The notes below the pieces were generated by a model. The model was given only the letters and a program-made list of their open reading frames with translations. It made no database searches and was not told the origin of the DNA. Below are positions 49,130 to 59,391 of a stretch of DNA of 64,000 nt, in pieces. This stretch comes from Blastomussa wellsi (Eukaryota; Cnidaria; Anthozoa; Scleractinia; Plerogyridae): the NCBI GenBank assembly GCA_947652115.1, contig OX393565.1:9618129-9682128 (forward strand). The letters run 5' to 3'. The position numbers and the translations under genes are program-made. Positions within the stretch are counted from its first letter, which is position 1. Every line of letters starts with the position of its first letter.

Positions 49130-49510
49130 TCACTCATGTGGAAATGCGACGCACGCTTGGTCTGCCCCCCATCTTTGTAGGTCTTGGTGATGGTGTTGGT
49201 GGTCGTGATGCCAGCGACATCTTCCCGTGGCCGTTTGATGTTGATCATTAAGAAAAATCTGTAATTGTCGTAAATCGTCTGTATTCATTCTGGTGCCACA
49301 ACGCGGCGTACTGGCAGGGGTTGACTCGGCCGACGAGCTACTGGTGTCGTTGTCACAGGTGGTGAAACCTACCCAACCACCACCAACAACACTTACGGAT
49401 TGCCATCCTCTTTGACCTGGTAATATAGCATGCATCCTTCTTTTAAGAGTTGACTGAGAAGGCGGCGCTCTTCGGGGCTGGCAGGATGTAATCCAGTGCC
49501 AGGTACACAA
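49130..49510 (-). CDS. Unrecognised open frame, virus-like element
   Basis: 126 codons rich in His, Ser and Thr. The composition looks like an out-of-frame reading, and another frame here (about 49130-49250) ends in a more protein-like basic stretch. Treat it as remnant coding sequence of uncertain frame. Confidence 0.2.
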   Translation of the reverse strand: MCTWHWITSCQPRRAPPSQSTLKRRMHAILPGQRGWQSVSVVGGGWVGFTTCDNDTSSSSAESTPASTPRCGTRMNTDDLRQLQIFLNDQHQTATGRCRWHHDHQHHHQDLQRWGADQACVAFPHE

Positions 49511-50282
49511 ACGGACATCCCGTCACGCTTCAAAACCGTTCTTGCACGTCTTTCCAATGCGTGGGAAAGGATTGCAGCAGTAAATTTTGAAACCCAAATA
49601 CACCTTATTCATAAATGGCGGACGCGTGCAGAAAAATTGGTAGCTAAACATGAAAACGAGGGGTTTTAGGATAAACAACTTTCGTTCCACAAACGTTTCA
49701 TAAGGAATTTTGCATGTTTCACAGTTTATAACCTATTTTTTAGTCGAATGGGGCATTTAGAGTGTTTTTCGTTTTTCCCAATCCCGAAGGACCGCCTCGC
49801 GTCGGTCCATGGTATCACAATGACACGATACGGTGTTTTGAAGTGATATGTAAGGGGTGAGGATACCGAGTGGTGGCCTCGGGGGTTAAGGTTCGATGCC
49901 TGACCGGAGTAATTCAGACACCCGCACATTTTTGCACACAACTTTTTTTTTCATTCAAGATAACAACTGTCTTGCACCGCTTCCATGGGAAGCGCTTTCG
50001 TTTTGTTGATTACTGATTCTGATACTGATTTTGTTTCACTTCAACTCGTTTAACAGGTGCCCTACTTTATGATCGTTGCTCATGTAATCAAGTTTTGAGA
50101 ACTGATTGACAAACTCTTGCATGCTCTTGTCTCGGGCTCAGGCTTTCAAATACATCAAGGCATAATCGCCACAACTCTGACTGAACGGGGATTGTAAACT
50201 CTGTCCATTGCTGATAACGTATTTCCATTGGGTGTTCAACCACGCTTCCAGGGGTTCGGTTGTCTGGTACGTTTCTCAAGGG
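49511..50282. other. Gene-free stretch inside the virus-like element
   Basis: No convincing frame. A tRNA-like B-box match (ggttcgatgcc, 49890-49900) lies shortly after ataccgagtgg, possibly a short tRNA-derived SINE remnant, but the spacing is too small for a tRNA. Confidence 0.3.
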
Positions 50283-51110
50283 TAAGATAAGATAAGATAA
50301 GACTTTTAATTTTCTTTGAAGTGTTGGACCACACCGGAGAACAGTAGTATAACTTACTAAGCACTAAAGCATGTATAACCCATTGTAATGTCCTAGCATC
50401 AAACAGATGCTTTACCCTATTTATCTGACATAAGCTACCTATGCACATGGACACTGTTTGGGTGACATGTTCATCATAGCTTAGAGTACTGTCCACCTTT
50501 AGGCCAAGGTCCCGAGCAGAAGGAGATGGAGTTACCTTCTTTCCAAGAAGGGTGACATGAAAATCAGTGGGCAGCCTCTGAAGCATCTGACGTGTGCCCA
50601 ACACCAGCAGCTTGGTTTTCTCTGGGTTTATGAGAAGGCTGTTGTAACAGCACCAGCTTGCACCTTGTTGATCTGTTGAATCATATTACTAGCCTCAGCA
50701 ACTGGGAACGAAAGGTATACCTTCGAATCATCAACATATGATTCTAAAGAGCACACGTCTGGTATGGAAAGAATGTTGTTGAGGTAGATAGTAAACAAGG
50801 CGGGTCCCAAGATTGAACCCTGTGGGACTCCATGTGAGATGCCCTGCAAGCTTGAGGTCTCAGCTCCAATCCTGACACATTGCAGCCATTCAGAAAGGTA
50901 GCTCTTGAACCAATCCAGAGATGCACAGGAAACACCCAGCTCCTGTAGTTTTGCAAGGAGGGTTGCATGATCTATGCTGTCGAATGCTTTAGACAAGTGC
51001 AAGTCCAAGTCTTTGCATCCATAGCCTCCAGTGCCTTGTCCGTGATCATGACATTAAGGGTTTCACACGAATGAAACTTCTTGTTACCACTCTGGTGTTC
51101 ACTAAGCCTC
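50283..51110 (-). mobile_element. CR1/L2-like non-LTR retrotransposon 3' end
   Basis: A 5'-truncated reverse transcriptase: the block HQSGNKKFHSCETLNVMITD near 51020-51100, LSKAFDSIDHATLL, GVPQGSILGP and the YVDD active site in 50628-51008, then a thumb/C-terminal part (LLGKKVTPSPSARDLG, HLFDARTLQWVIHALVLSKL) in 50236-50604. The frames differ, so an indel has occurred. The 3' end carries about four GATAA repeats (50283-50301), the short-repeat tail typical of CR1/L2-type elements. It lies in the same direction as the virus-like element that it interrupts. Confidence 0.85.
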
Positions 51111-51248
51111 TTGGTGATGGGTCAGTGATTCGTCCAATTCCAGTGAAAACCTGGCAAACGCTCTCATTTTATAACCTTCTGGCACCCAGAAGAGGACAGC
51201 GAGGTGGAAGATCTATAACAAGAATATGTGATACAGCTGCTAGGGAAT

Positions 51249-51518
51249 TTAGACGACCAAAGATAACCTCAAGCGGGGCAAATTATTCCAACTTATAGTA
51301 AAGCGTAACTGTCCAACACTTCGCACACGTTCCCCTTGGTGGTTCACAGGGTGATCCAATGACGTCCAGGGGACTGTGCCGGATCCATGTTCGCGATGTA
51401 TCCTTGCGGACTGCCTCTTTGGGTTCTCAGGTAAACGGTCGCAAGCCACTGTGCTGCAAAAGTAGGGGTTCAGGAACAGATCGAGTCGAGCCAAATGGTC
51501 CAATTGAACATTGTTCAA
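51249..51518 (-). CDS. Unrecognised open frame, virus-like element
   Basis: 89 codons between the retrotransposon insertion and the capsid-like gene. It shows no family signature and may be the remnant of a gene downstream of the capsid-like protein. The plus-strand stretch 51111-51298 is also open but unrecognised. Confidence 0.25.
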   Translation of the reverse strand: MNNVQLDHLARLDLFLNPYFCSTVACDRLPENPKRQSARIHREHGSGTVPWTSLDHPVNHQGERVRSVGQLRFTISWNNLPRLRLSLVV

Positions 51519-51539
51519 CGTGACTTTTCGGTTTTTTTT

Positions 51540-53030
51540 TCAGCGATGGTACACGTTGTAGATCACAGCTTTGTTGTCGTTGATCTCCAAGAGTTTCTCA
51601 AATTCACCATAGACGAGGATGGTGATATTCATGCCTGGATTGACTCCAAAACTGAGAATCAGTTCCACGTCTCCGCTCCGCTTGGGATTCAACATAGGAG
51701 TGTCTAAACATCCGTTGGCTACGTTGTCAAATACAAACAACGTGCAGTTCTTGCCATGACCCCATTCCACGCTGCTTACCATGTTTTCTTTCTGTTTACA
51801 AAAACATGTCGTGGCTTGTAAGAACCTGAAGTAACCTCTCCCATCTCAGGTGTCGTTGTGAATCAGCTCCAAGGTCTCGTAGGGATATTCTTTGCCTCTC
51901 ACCAAGTGTTGGATACTGCTCAATCCAAATTTCTGAAAACTGAAGGATTGTTGGCCACAGTGCCTGTGAACACGGTGGACAATACCATTCCCACAATGAG
52001 GCGTTGCTGGTTGCCTTGCATGTTGAAGGTTCTGATTTCTCCTCGCACTGTGGGATAACTGACTGGTTTCTTGGTTTGTCTTTGCTCCAATTCCAGGTAT
52101 ACTGAGGGATCGAGTCTCAATTGGCAAAGACACAATTTCACTTTGACGTCTTCGGCTGTCAGGCATCCAGCCATGGGAGCCACTCCAATTAGGAACACGT
52201 CAGGGAAATTGAGGTACATCTGGATCTGTACGCCAGGTACCAACACTTTGTTCAGATGAAAAATAGACATGGGGTTTGAACCGTAACACGTATGTGTTCC
52301 CTCCGGCATACTTGACCACTTCGGCTTTCGTGGCTAGCATCGCTTCTTTCTGGGTGGCGGACAGAGCTGTACAGGTTGCATGCAAAGGAGCATGGTCCAG
52401 GTTGTTGGCTGTCAAGGTGGCTACACAATCAATGGCATTGTACCAACCTTGAGGTTTCAAGAGGGTGTCTCCGTCATCTCTGTCGTAGTTGAGCAATGTT
52501 TCTAGGTACACCCTGTAATGGTACGTGTCTGTCTAGGGTCTGATCAAGGTCCCGTTGAGTTTCACAGTGATCTTCTTAAACAGGGTGTGGGCCAAGTTGT
52601 TGGTGGGAAAGAGATTTTTGTCATCTGCCAAATTTGTGCCATTGGTTTAATTCAGACTCAACTCCAATTCAAAGTAACTGCAGCTCAGATCAATGTAATC
52701 TTCTTGGGGTTCGATCTGAAATTCCATGGGATTGATGCCCGTGGTGAATGTCTGAATGGGGACCATGCGATAACTGGAGATGCTGACATCGGTTCGAGGC
52801 ACTCGAAAGAGATTCAACACTGGATTTTTTACTCCAGAGTCATTTGCCTTGCCGTCTGCATTTTTGGAATGACTGTTCCACCATGTGGCCGCTTCTTTAT
52901 AAGCTTCAACTGATCCAGCTTGTCTTGCCACGGTAAACGACGTCTTGTGAGGAGCACGGTGCCACCTCGCTGCTGTTTGGTTCAAAGGATCCTTTTCACG
53001 CATCTCAAATAGATGAAATTCGTTTTCCAA
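51540..53030 (-). pseudogene. F54H12.2-like capsid-type protein, broken
   Basis: Successive frames at 52647-53030, 52200-52511, 51920-52309 and 51540-51782 align in order with the F54H12.2-like family: a stretch PMEFQIEPQEDYIDL, then YLETLLNYDRDDGDTLL, LNPSVYLE-type and GKNCTLFVFD blocks. I recall this family from virus-like clusters and infer a structural, probably capsid, role; the fold was not tested. Frames change at least three times, so no complete product is encoded. Confidence 0.55.
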
Positions 53031-53328
53031 AGAGATCGTCCAAACCTCGTTTTGCTCTTTTGTTGATTGTGTGTAAAGCTTTACGTTTCATGGCTTGTTT
53101 GGCATCCCTCTTCACCCCTGCGATCGCACCCGAAATGTTTGGTAACAGGGTGATGCCACTTTTTAAACATTTCCATCCTTCGGAAGCGCTTTCTCGGACG
53201 AGATCTCGGAAGAAGCCGGTCCCGTCTTGGTCGGGATAATAACGCGTCAACTGCCTCCTCTCATTCTGGTTTGAAATGCAATGACATGATCGTCCTGCCT
53301 TGTCCACCAAACTCTGCCAAAGGTCCAT
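53005..53328 (-). CDS. Small basic virus-like protein (minor capsid type)
   Basis: The 107-aa frame contains DGTGFFRDLVRESASEGWKC followed by a Gly/Ala and Lys-rich tail. It sits immediately upstream of the capsid-like gene, where comparable elements have a short glycine-rich basic protein. Its end overlaps the start of the next frame. The function is inferred from position. Confidence 0.45.
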   Translation of the reverse strand: MDLWQSLVDKAGRSCHCISNQNERRQLTRYYPDQDGTGFFRDLVRESASEGWKCLKSGITLLPNISGAIAGVKRDAKQAMKRKALHTINKRAKRGLDDLFGKRISSI

Positions 53329-53465
53329 TCGTCTCAGCGACTTGCATTTCGATTATGTCCAAAACTTCTTTGCGTACGGGAATGCATTGAATGTGGAGCG
53401 GTTCGAAGTAAGCACTGCCTTGTCCTTTTGTCTCGTAGTTGACTTCCCCAGTATAGTCCAGTAAA
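53271..53465 (-). pseudogene. C-terminal end of an upstream virus-like gene
   Basis: An open reading ending at TGA (53271-53273) with VLDIIEMQVAETNGPLAEF and MSLHFK near its end, a pattern seen at the C-terminus of the protein preceding the capsid-like gene in related clusters. The rest is missing: similarity stops near 53465, where AT-rich DNA begins. Confidence 0.4.
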
Positions 53466-54020
53466 TTTCTGGATCAAGTTCAAACTAATTGCAACAAAAG
53501 CTTTTCAAGCAAATTATGAAGCATCTAACTGACCTTTTTAACATATCAAAACTTCCACAAGATTCCATGGTCGGAACAACTTGAAATTTGTAATGATATA
53601 TTTTTGCTATTTTACCACAGGGTTCCCACATATCGCACTATAGAAAAAATGCATTAATAGAGTTTTGTGGTACAATTAAAGGCTACTTTGTAGATTTTTA
53701 GTAGATATTTTTTTATTGTAGACTAACCACAGGGAGGCCAACCCAAAAATAACAACATACTGCACAACTCTTATTGTTGTTTCAAATTAAGTACTACTTT
53801 ATACTTAAAAGCCTTTTTATAATACAAGTATCTTCTTTTCATTAAAGCTTTACGCTATTTAGCTAAATATTCATTACAAGTATCTTCTTTTCATTAAAGC
53901 TTCGCACTATTTAGCTAAATATTCATTACAACGGGTCAAAGATTATATTTAAATGGTTTCTCAAAAATCCTCCTCTTCAGTCAGATCAGACTCTGGTGCG
54001 TTAGTGCAGTTAACTCCTTT
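53466..54020. other. AT-rich gene-free stretch
   Basis: No coding frame is convincing. It contains the 52-bp direct duplication at 53824-53928. Confidence 0.5.
53824..53928. repeat. 52-bp direct tandem duplication
   Basis: The block acaagtatcttcttttcatt... is repeated once with a period of 52 bp and two or three mismatches. Confidence 0.9.
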
Positions 54021-54700
54021 TCACACGCTACATACTGCAGAGCATGTCAAGTTGTTCTTCCTACAAGAGCATCGCTTGTTCCTGCTGTCAACCTTGCAGC
54101 CACAACGAATCATCTCCAGTAAAGAGGCATGTGCTGGAGGCAAACTGGTGCGCTCTGCGGTGAATGTTCCATTTTTCGGCTGCCAGCCCCATTCGAGAGG
54201 TGACAAATCTATGCCTTTCTATTGCTGGACGTGAAGGAACACTCGCTGGCTGTGGTAACTGGCAGCAGCTGATGTTGGTGGAAGGTTCTCTGGCTGCAAA
54301 ACAGCATTGCCCGTTGAAACTTTCTGACAAAATAGCAAATAACGTAGCGTATTCAAGCTCCCATTGTTTTCGCCACTGTATAGACACATCAGTGCTCTTT
54401 CTCCCGCTGCAATCACGTCCTCTTTGCTAACAGCATTTGCATCCGCGGAGAAAAATCTTGCTTGGTCTCGGAAATGTGCATTTTGCCTTGAACTTCTTCA
54501 GCCTGGTAGCCTTCCCAAGACCATGAATGCGAGGTGCTGTGTCACACCCTAGCTGTAAAGAATGTTGCTGCAGATGTCCGAGGCCTAATTCCCTCACATT
54601 CCACACCCTGCTGGTCTTGCTGTGTTGTCTGGGCTCTGGTTTAAAGAAGAGGTCTTTACCAGTGATGATAAATCATGCCCATCTTTTCGGACACGAAATG
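54021..54700 (-). pseudogene. Broken cysteine-rich (CXC/tesmin-like) protein gene
   Basis: The minus strand carries GCDTAPRIHGLGKATRLKKF (another frame, about 54520-54560), then AGERALMCLYSGENNGSLNT, LPPTSAAASYHSQRVFL and, after a TAG just left of 54219, LSPLEWGWQPKNGTF, LPPAHASLLEMIRCGCK and RCSCRKNNLTCSAVC. This order matches an uncharacterised invertebrate family ending in a CXC-type cysteine-rich domain. The TAG stands where the family has Trp, and the start region is in another frame, so it is a pseudogene. A weaker upstream part may reach 54854. Confidence 0.6.
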
Positions 54701-54859
54701 CTGCGAAACGCCATAAAAACAAGACCTCTGAACGGAATTTCACGAAACTTGGCTCGGTGATAGAGTTTGAGGCGTAGAAGAGGCTGGTCCAAACGGCGAT
54801 CGATTTCATGTAAACCCCTTCAATTGGCAGCCAATTGAAGTCGACCACGCCCATCTTTA

Positions 54860-55673
54860 TACCTTTGTTTTGCCCTAGAGACAGTGTCAGTGTTTCAAAA
54901 GAAATTTTTTCAAAGCGAGCTACGATCTTCAGTCACTGACAACACCATAATTTGCCGGTTCATTTTGATTTTTGTGTATCAAATCTTGCAATTACTGGTT
55001 TAATAATGTATTAAAAGGTGGTTCTCTTGATCGTCTATACACAAGTCTGTAGCAAATAGTCTATAAAGATTAATTCCAGTCCTTGAGTCCTAGGTCGATT
55101 GACCGACCATGTGTTCCCAGATTTTCAGAACGTTGCCACTGCATGTGACGTCATACTTCATGCGTAATAGACATCTTGTTTTAGTCAAAACATAATAAAA
55201 ACAGAAAGAGTTCCGTAAAGTTTTGAGTGGCAACACAATAGAACTTATGGAAGCAATAAAAGATCAGATCTTTCATTCATTTTTTGTCAGGCCCTTTCCG
55301 ATTTAGTAGCGTTTTCACGGGAAGAAGCAGACGTTCACGCTAATGTGGGTCTGACAATTCTATGAAGCCTTCTCCCCACCCCACCCCCTCTTCATCTCTT
55401 TTCATGCAATAATGGAGGGGTGCCCAGAAACCGTGACCCTCTTCTAAATGCGGGCCCACAAAATTTTTTCCCGCTCCAAATGGGCACCCAAAAAACAAAA
55501 CGCAGCCTTGCCCCCTAAATTTAACGGCCCGGTCCTCCCCTAATAGTTAATGACTACTCCCTAGAAATTCGCCATCAACGGAATTGAATGAAGAAGTCAA
55601 TGAACTTACTCCCTTTAGTTCAATTTTCAATTCTTTTCTTTTTCGCTGATCCTTTGCTGATTACTTTGATAAA
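54860..55673. other. Gene-free stretch
   Basis: Mixed-composition DNA with a C-rich patch near 55375-55395. No open frame, RNA gene or terminal repeat was recognised. Confidence 0.4.
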
Positions 55674-55812
55674 TGAGTGCATACAAGTGAAGATGAGTGC
55701 ATACCATTAAAAGTGAAGGAAAGTGAAGGTGAGTGTATGCAAGTGAAGGTGGGTGAATGCAAGTGAAGCGGAGTGCGTACAAGTGAAGCTGAGTGCATAC
55801 AAGTGAAGATTT
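55674..55812. repeat. About 20-bp minisatellite
   Basis: Six or seven degenerate copies of gagtgcatacaagtgaag, with variants gtgtatg and gtgaatg, arranged head to tail. Confidence 0.8.
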
Positions 55813-55859
55813 TGCTCATTACTGAATAACACTAACAATGCCCAATTATTGCAAATCAA

Positions 55860-56032
55860 TACTATCTCGGGAGAAACACTGGCCCCATGAAAACCCATTA
55901 CTGGATAAATATTACGACAATTTAAGCCCATTTTTGGGGTAAAATTGATACAATTTATTCCCATTATTGTGAGAGAATTGATACACATTAATCCCAAAAT
56001 GTGGGAAAAACTGGCACAATTTAAACCCATTA
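55860..56032. repeat. About 33-bp minisatellite with coding-like periodicity
   Basis: Five degenerate repeats. Read on the minus strand they give a near-regular series starting MGLN, MGIN, MGLN and MGFH every 10-12 residues. The 3n-like period keeps one frame open, but there is no other sign of a gene. Confidence 0.65.
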
Positions 56033-56034
56033 AG

Positions 56035-56786
56035 TTTAGTTATTGTTCCGATGTGAAATTTACCTTTCTTTGTTCAAGTGTTTATAGAATGTTATCTTAT
56101 CTATGTAATGCATGCATCATTTTAACATTCCACTGTATAATTTTAGAGATATTCAATCAAATTGGGGCGTCTCCTTACTGTAGTCTTGAAATTCGCGCAT
56201 TGATAGTCATGTATGATTTAGGACAGTTGCTTTGAATTCTTTTATTATTCCGATGTGAAATTTACCATTCTTTGTTCGAGTTGTGATAGAATGTTATCCT
56301 ATTATTGATAGTTATGTATGCGGTAGCATATTTGGTTTAAATTTAGTTATTGTTCCGATGTGAAATTTTCCATTCTTTTATAACGTTGCTATATATCCTA
56401 TCTATATAATACATGCATCATTTTGACTTTCCACTGTACAATTTTTGAGATAATTAATCAAATTGGGGCATCTCCTTTCTGTTGTCTTGAAATTCGCGCA
56501 TTGATAGTTATGTATGCGGTGGCACATTTGGTTTAAATTTAATTATTGTTCCGATGTGAAATTTACCATTATTTGTTCAAGTTTTGATAGAATGGTATTC
56601 TATCTATATAATGCTTGCATCATTTTGACTTTCCACTGTGCAATTTTTGAGATAGTCAATCAAATTGGGGCGTCTCCCTGCTGTAGTCTTGAAATTTGTG
56701 CATTGATAGTTATGTATGCGGTAGCACATTTGGTTTAAATTTAGTTATTGTTCCGATGTGAAATTTACCATTCTTTGTTCAAGTAT
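56035..56786. repeat. About 200-bp satellite, about four units
   Basis: Each unit starts tagttattgttccgatgtg and ends gtatgcggtagcacatttgg. Full units start near 56035, 56343 and 56538. The unit near 56237-56342 has an internal deletion and the last is cut at about 56786. Confidence 0.85.
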
Positions 56787-57629
56787 AGGTTTTTGCAATA
56801 TGAGCCTGCCCTTAAATAGTGTAAGAGTCCTTGGAATTCGTTGGAACTTGAATTCACTTTAAAAAAGTTATTTAGGGGCCCCTGAGACCCAACATAATTC
56901 CTCTACAATGGGTATTGGTCTATCTTGCATGGTCTTTTGCTTTGAATTTGTTATGATTGCTTTCAAGGAAGCCAAAAATGTAACAATAGGAAGGCATGTC
57001 TAAGATAAACATTATATCAGCTGAATGTTACGCCAACCTAGCGGAGAGGGAGGAGAGTCGTAGCAGTCTAAATTTTGGCCCATTCTGTCCCCCCCCCGAA
57101 GAAACACGGCTTCGAGTTGCCAGGATTTCTCATCTCTCCCGCCTAGAAAGACCCTGGGAACTAGGTTGGTCCGAGTTGTGTTACAGATCGCGAATTAGCT
57201 CAGTTGAAACTGTTAATCCATCATTTCTTGACGTAATTTAAACATTCTATTCTTTCATGAATAACAGACCACTTGGTTGTTCAGGTTTTTATCTTATTTA
57301 TTTTAAATAGTTAATTTTTAGGTTTTTAAATTTTAACTTATTCTAGATGAAACAACTACTACATAAATTAAATATTAGCTTTAATAAAACCACAAATTGA
57401 CTGCTAATAACCCAAATTGCAATTGTTTTAGAGAAACAGTTCCTAACAGCATTTTTAACAGCCACAAAAGATGCGGACGGCTACTCCATCATACAGCCCA
57501 CAGTACTGAAAAAAATCCTATTATTTGCAAATCCCGATAAGAATATAATATGCTGATCACTAGGACCAAGAAACATAGTACATATTCTTCTATCGGAAGA
57601 TGATCTTATGAAGAAAAAAATACTACTCC
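56787..57629. other. Gene-free, mostly AT-rich stretch
   Basis: A short plus-strand frame (56996-57241) has no recognisable family. The rest is AT-rich without structure that I can name. Confidence 0.4.
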
Positions 57630-57926
57630 TCATGTCCAACCATCCCCATCACTATCTGGTGGCTCACTTTCACAAAGCTTACATCTACAATGTAGACGCC
57701 TCCACTCTCCCTTAAAGAAATGTTTATTATCGAGCCACCTGTCTCTGCTGTGTAACATATTTCTAATTACTTTTTGGAATACATGATAAGACCAGGATTC
57801 ATCGACGTCAGCAAACTTTAACCACATATACTTAACTAGTCTTTCATACATCCACTCCCACTTCGCTACATAATGCGTAAAGTATAGAACTGGAATTAGA
57901 TCAAAATCATCATAACAACCATCCAC
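57630..57926 (-). CDS. Hypothetical protein, 98 codons
   Basis: The frame has protein-like composition: aromatic and acidic residues (YVAKWEWMYERLVKYMWLKF) and a CRCKLCESEPPD cysteine cluster at the end. No start context or neighbour supports it, and no family was recognised. It could be a remnant exon of a transposon-related gene. Confidence 0.3.
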   Translation of the reverse strand: MDGCYDDFDLIPVLYFTHYVAKWEWMYERLVKYMWLKFADVDESWSYHVFQKVIRNMLHSRDRWLDNKHFFKGEWRRLHCRCKLCESEPPDSDGDGWT

Positions 57927-57947
57927 TTTCTTCCCATTTCCCTACAC

Positions 57948-57990
57948 TGAAATTCAAGCATTGATAGTTATGTATGCGGTAGCACATTTG
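57948..57990. repeat. Orphan end of the 200-bp satellite
   Basis: tgaaattcaagcattgatag through gtatgcggtagcacatttg matches the end of the satellite unit at 56690-56733 and stops exactly where the BEL/Pao fragment begins. Confidence 0.8.
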
Positions 57991-59349
57991 CTAGACGCCT
58001 GGAGGTGGCATTAGAACTTTACTTTTCATGGTTAACAAGTGGTTCGGTGTCAGCGGGTCTGGTAAATCAGGGGAGGACATGTCATTCAAAGCCATTGGTC
58101 TGGAATTCACTATTGCCTGGACCTCTTTTAGAAGTGTACGGAACATTTCGTCGTCCAACTGACGGCCAGTTTCTTCTAACAGAGATGTCAGAACGCTTCT
58201 GACTGTCCTAATTTGTCGTTCCCAGGAACCACCCATGTGGCTTGCGTACGAGGGGTTGGTTTTAAATGAGAACCAGTCACAATTGTCTTCCAGCAAAGTG
58301 TTGCGCACCTTGTCTTCATCCATTTCATTCAGAGCCTCTTGCAATTCTCTTTGAGCACCAACAAAATTGCTTCCGCGATCTGACCTCAATTGGCGGATTG
58401 GCCCACGCTCTGCTTGGAAGCGCCTCAGGGCGTTGATAAAGGAGTCAGTTTCTAGGGTATTTGCAGTCTCGAGGTGAACGGCACGGGATGACATACAAGT
58501 AAACAATACACCATATCTTTTGATCTCCTTGCGGCCTTCTTTTATTACGAACGGACCAAAGTAGTCAACTGCGCTGTATGTGAAAGGCGGGGCAGGCTCT
58601 GTGCGATCTTCTGGGAGGTCTGCTAGCTTCTGCTGTACAGGCGCTGCACGCAGTTTTCTGCACACGATGCACTTTGAAACAAGATTCGCCACAACAGATG
58701 TGCCACCAATTATCCAGTACCCACGTTGTCGGACTTCGTTGTTAGTCATTCCCCTTCCTTGATGCTTGATTGCTTGGTGACAATGTTCCAAGATGAGATT
58801 TGTGATATGTGATCGTTTCGGTAAGATGACTGGATGCTTAGAAACTTCGGGCATACTGGCTCTTCGTAGTCGGCCACCAACGCGTAGGATACCATTCGCA
58901 TCCAAGTATGGATCTAAGCGATAAAGACTGCTACACTTCTTTAGGTTGAGATTGCGCTGTTTGGCTTTCTTTCTATCCACAAATTCGCCATGCGTTTGCA
59001 ACGATGACAGTGCCTTGATTTCTTCTTTGAAATGTTCATGCTGTAGGCAGCGAATTATCTCGATCTCAGCTTGACTGATCTCTTCTACATTTACTGGCTG
59101 ATAATTGAGGTGGGCATCCTTCACTGATTTACTGTCTTGAGCTTCTGTAGGTTTCTGCCCCTTTCTTTCTCTTAGAAGGCGTTTAAACCGCAAACAAACT
59201 GCTACTGCTCTTCTTAGTTTAAACCAGCTGGAAAATCGACAAAATCTGGCAGTCTCCAGGTGATCAGTTTTGCTGTCTTCACTGTGTGTTGCAAGGGTGG
59301 ACACTTTAACTTCTGCACGCCGGGTCAGCTGTCTCCAGAAAATTATCAT
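57991..59349 (-). pseudogene. BEL/Pao retrotransposon integrase fragment
   Basis: A single 452-codon frame from the C-terminal part of BEL/Pao Pol: the end of the RNase H/linker region (LETARFCRFSSWFKL), the integrase zinc motif (H191, H196, C227, C230) and the catalytic core D262 (SAVDYFGPF), D324 (LRSDRGSNF) and E377 (GGSWERQIR). Integrase inserts the cDNA copy into host DNA. Protease, reverse transcriptase and both LTRs are missing. The C-terminus stops right after the conserved LTMKSKVLMPPPGV block because foreign sequence supplies a stop. The open frame suggests a young fragment or, less likely, use by the host. Confidence 0.85.
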
Positions 59350-59391
59350 TTAGCTACTGCGAAACGTCAGCGGCTATCCGCATAAAACAAT

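Larger units (their letters stand above)
47914..53465 (-). mobile_element. Decayed virus-like (Polinton/PLV-type) element
   Basis: A set of short minus-strand frames in the order: end of an unknown protein, a small basic Gly-containing protein, an F54H12.2-like capsid-type protein, then small basic and membrane-type proteins. As I recall, the same gene order accompanies F54H12.2-like and transposon-integrase F54H12.3-like genes in cnidarian and other invertebrate genomes, which suggests a Polinton-like or related integrated dsDNA element. No polymerase, integrase or packaging ATPase is visible here, and frames are broken repeatedly, so it is a fossil fragment. A retrotransposon interrupts it at 50283-51110. 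Terminal repeats were not found. Confidence 0.55.

Noticed and set aside
49860..49905. A tRNA gene
   Set aside because: There is a B-box-like ggttcgatgcc but the A-box-like sequence is too close and no cloverleaf can be drawn; at most a SINE remnant.
54164..54430. Plus-strand open frames at 53953-54760
   Set aside because: They are opposite the cysteine-rich family blocks on the minus strand and show no family features themselves.
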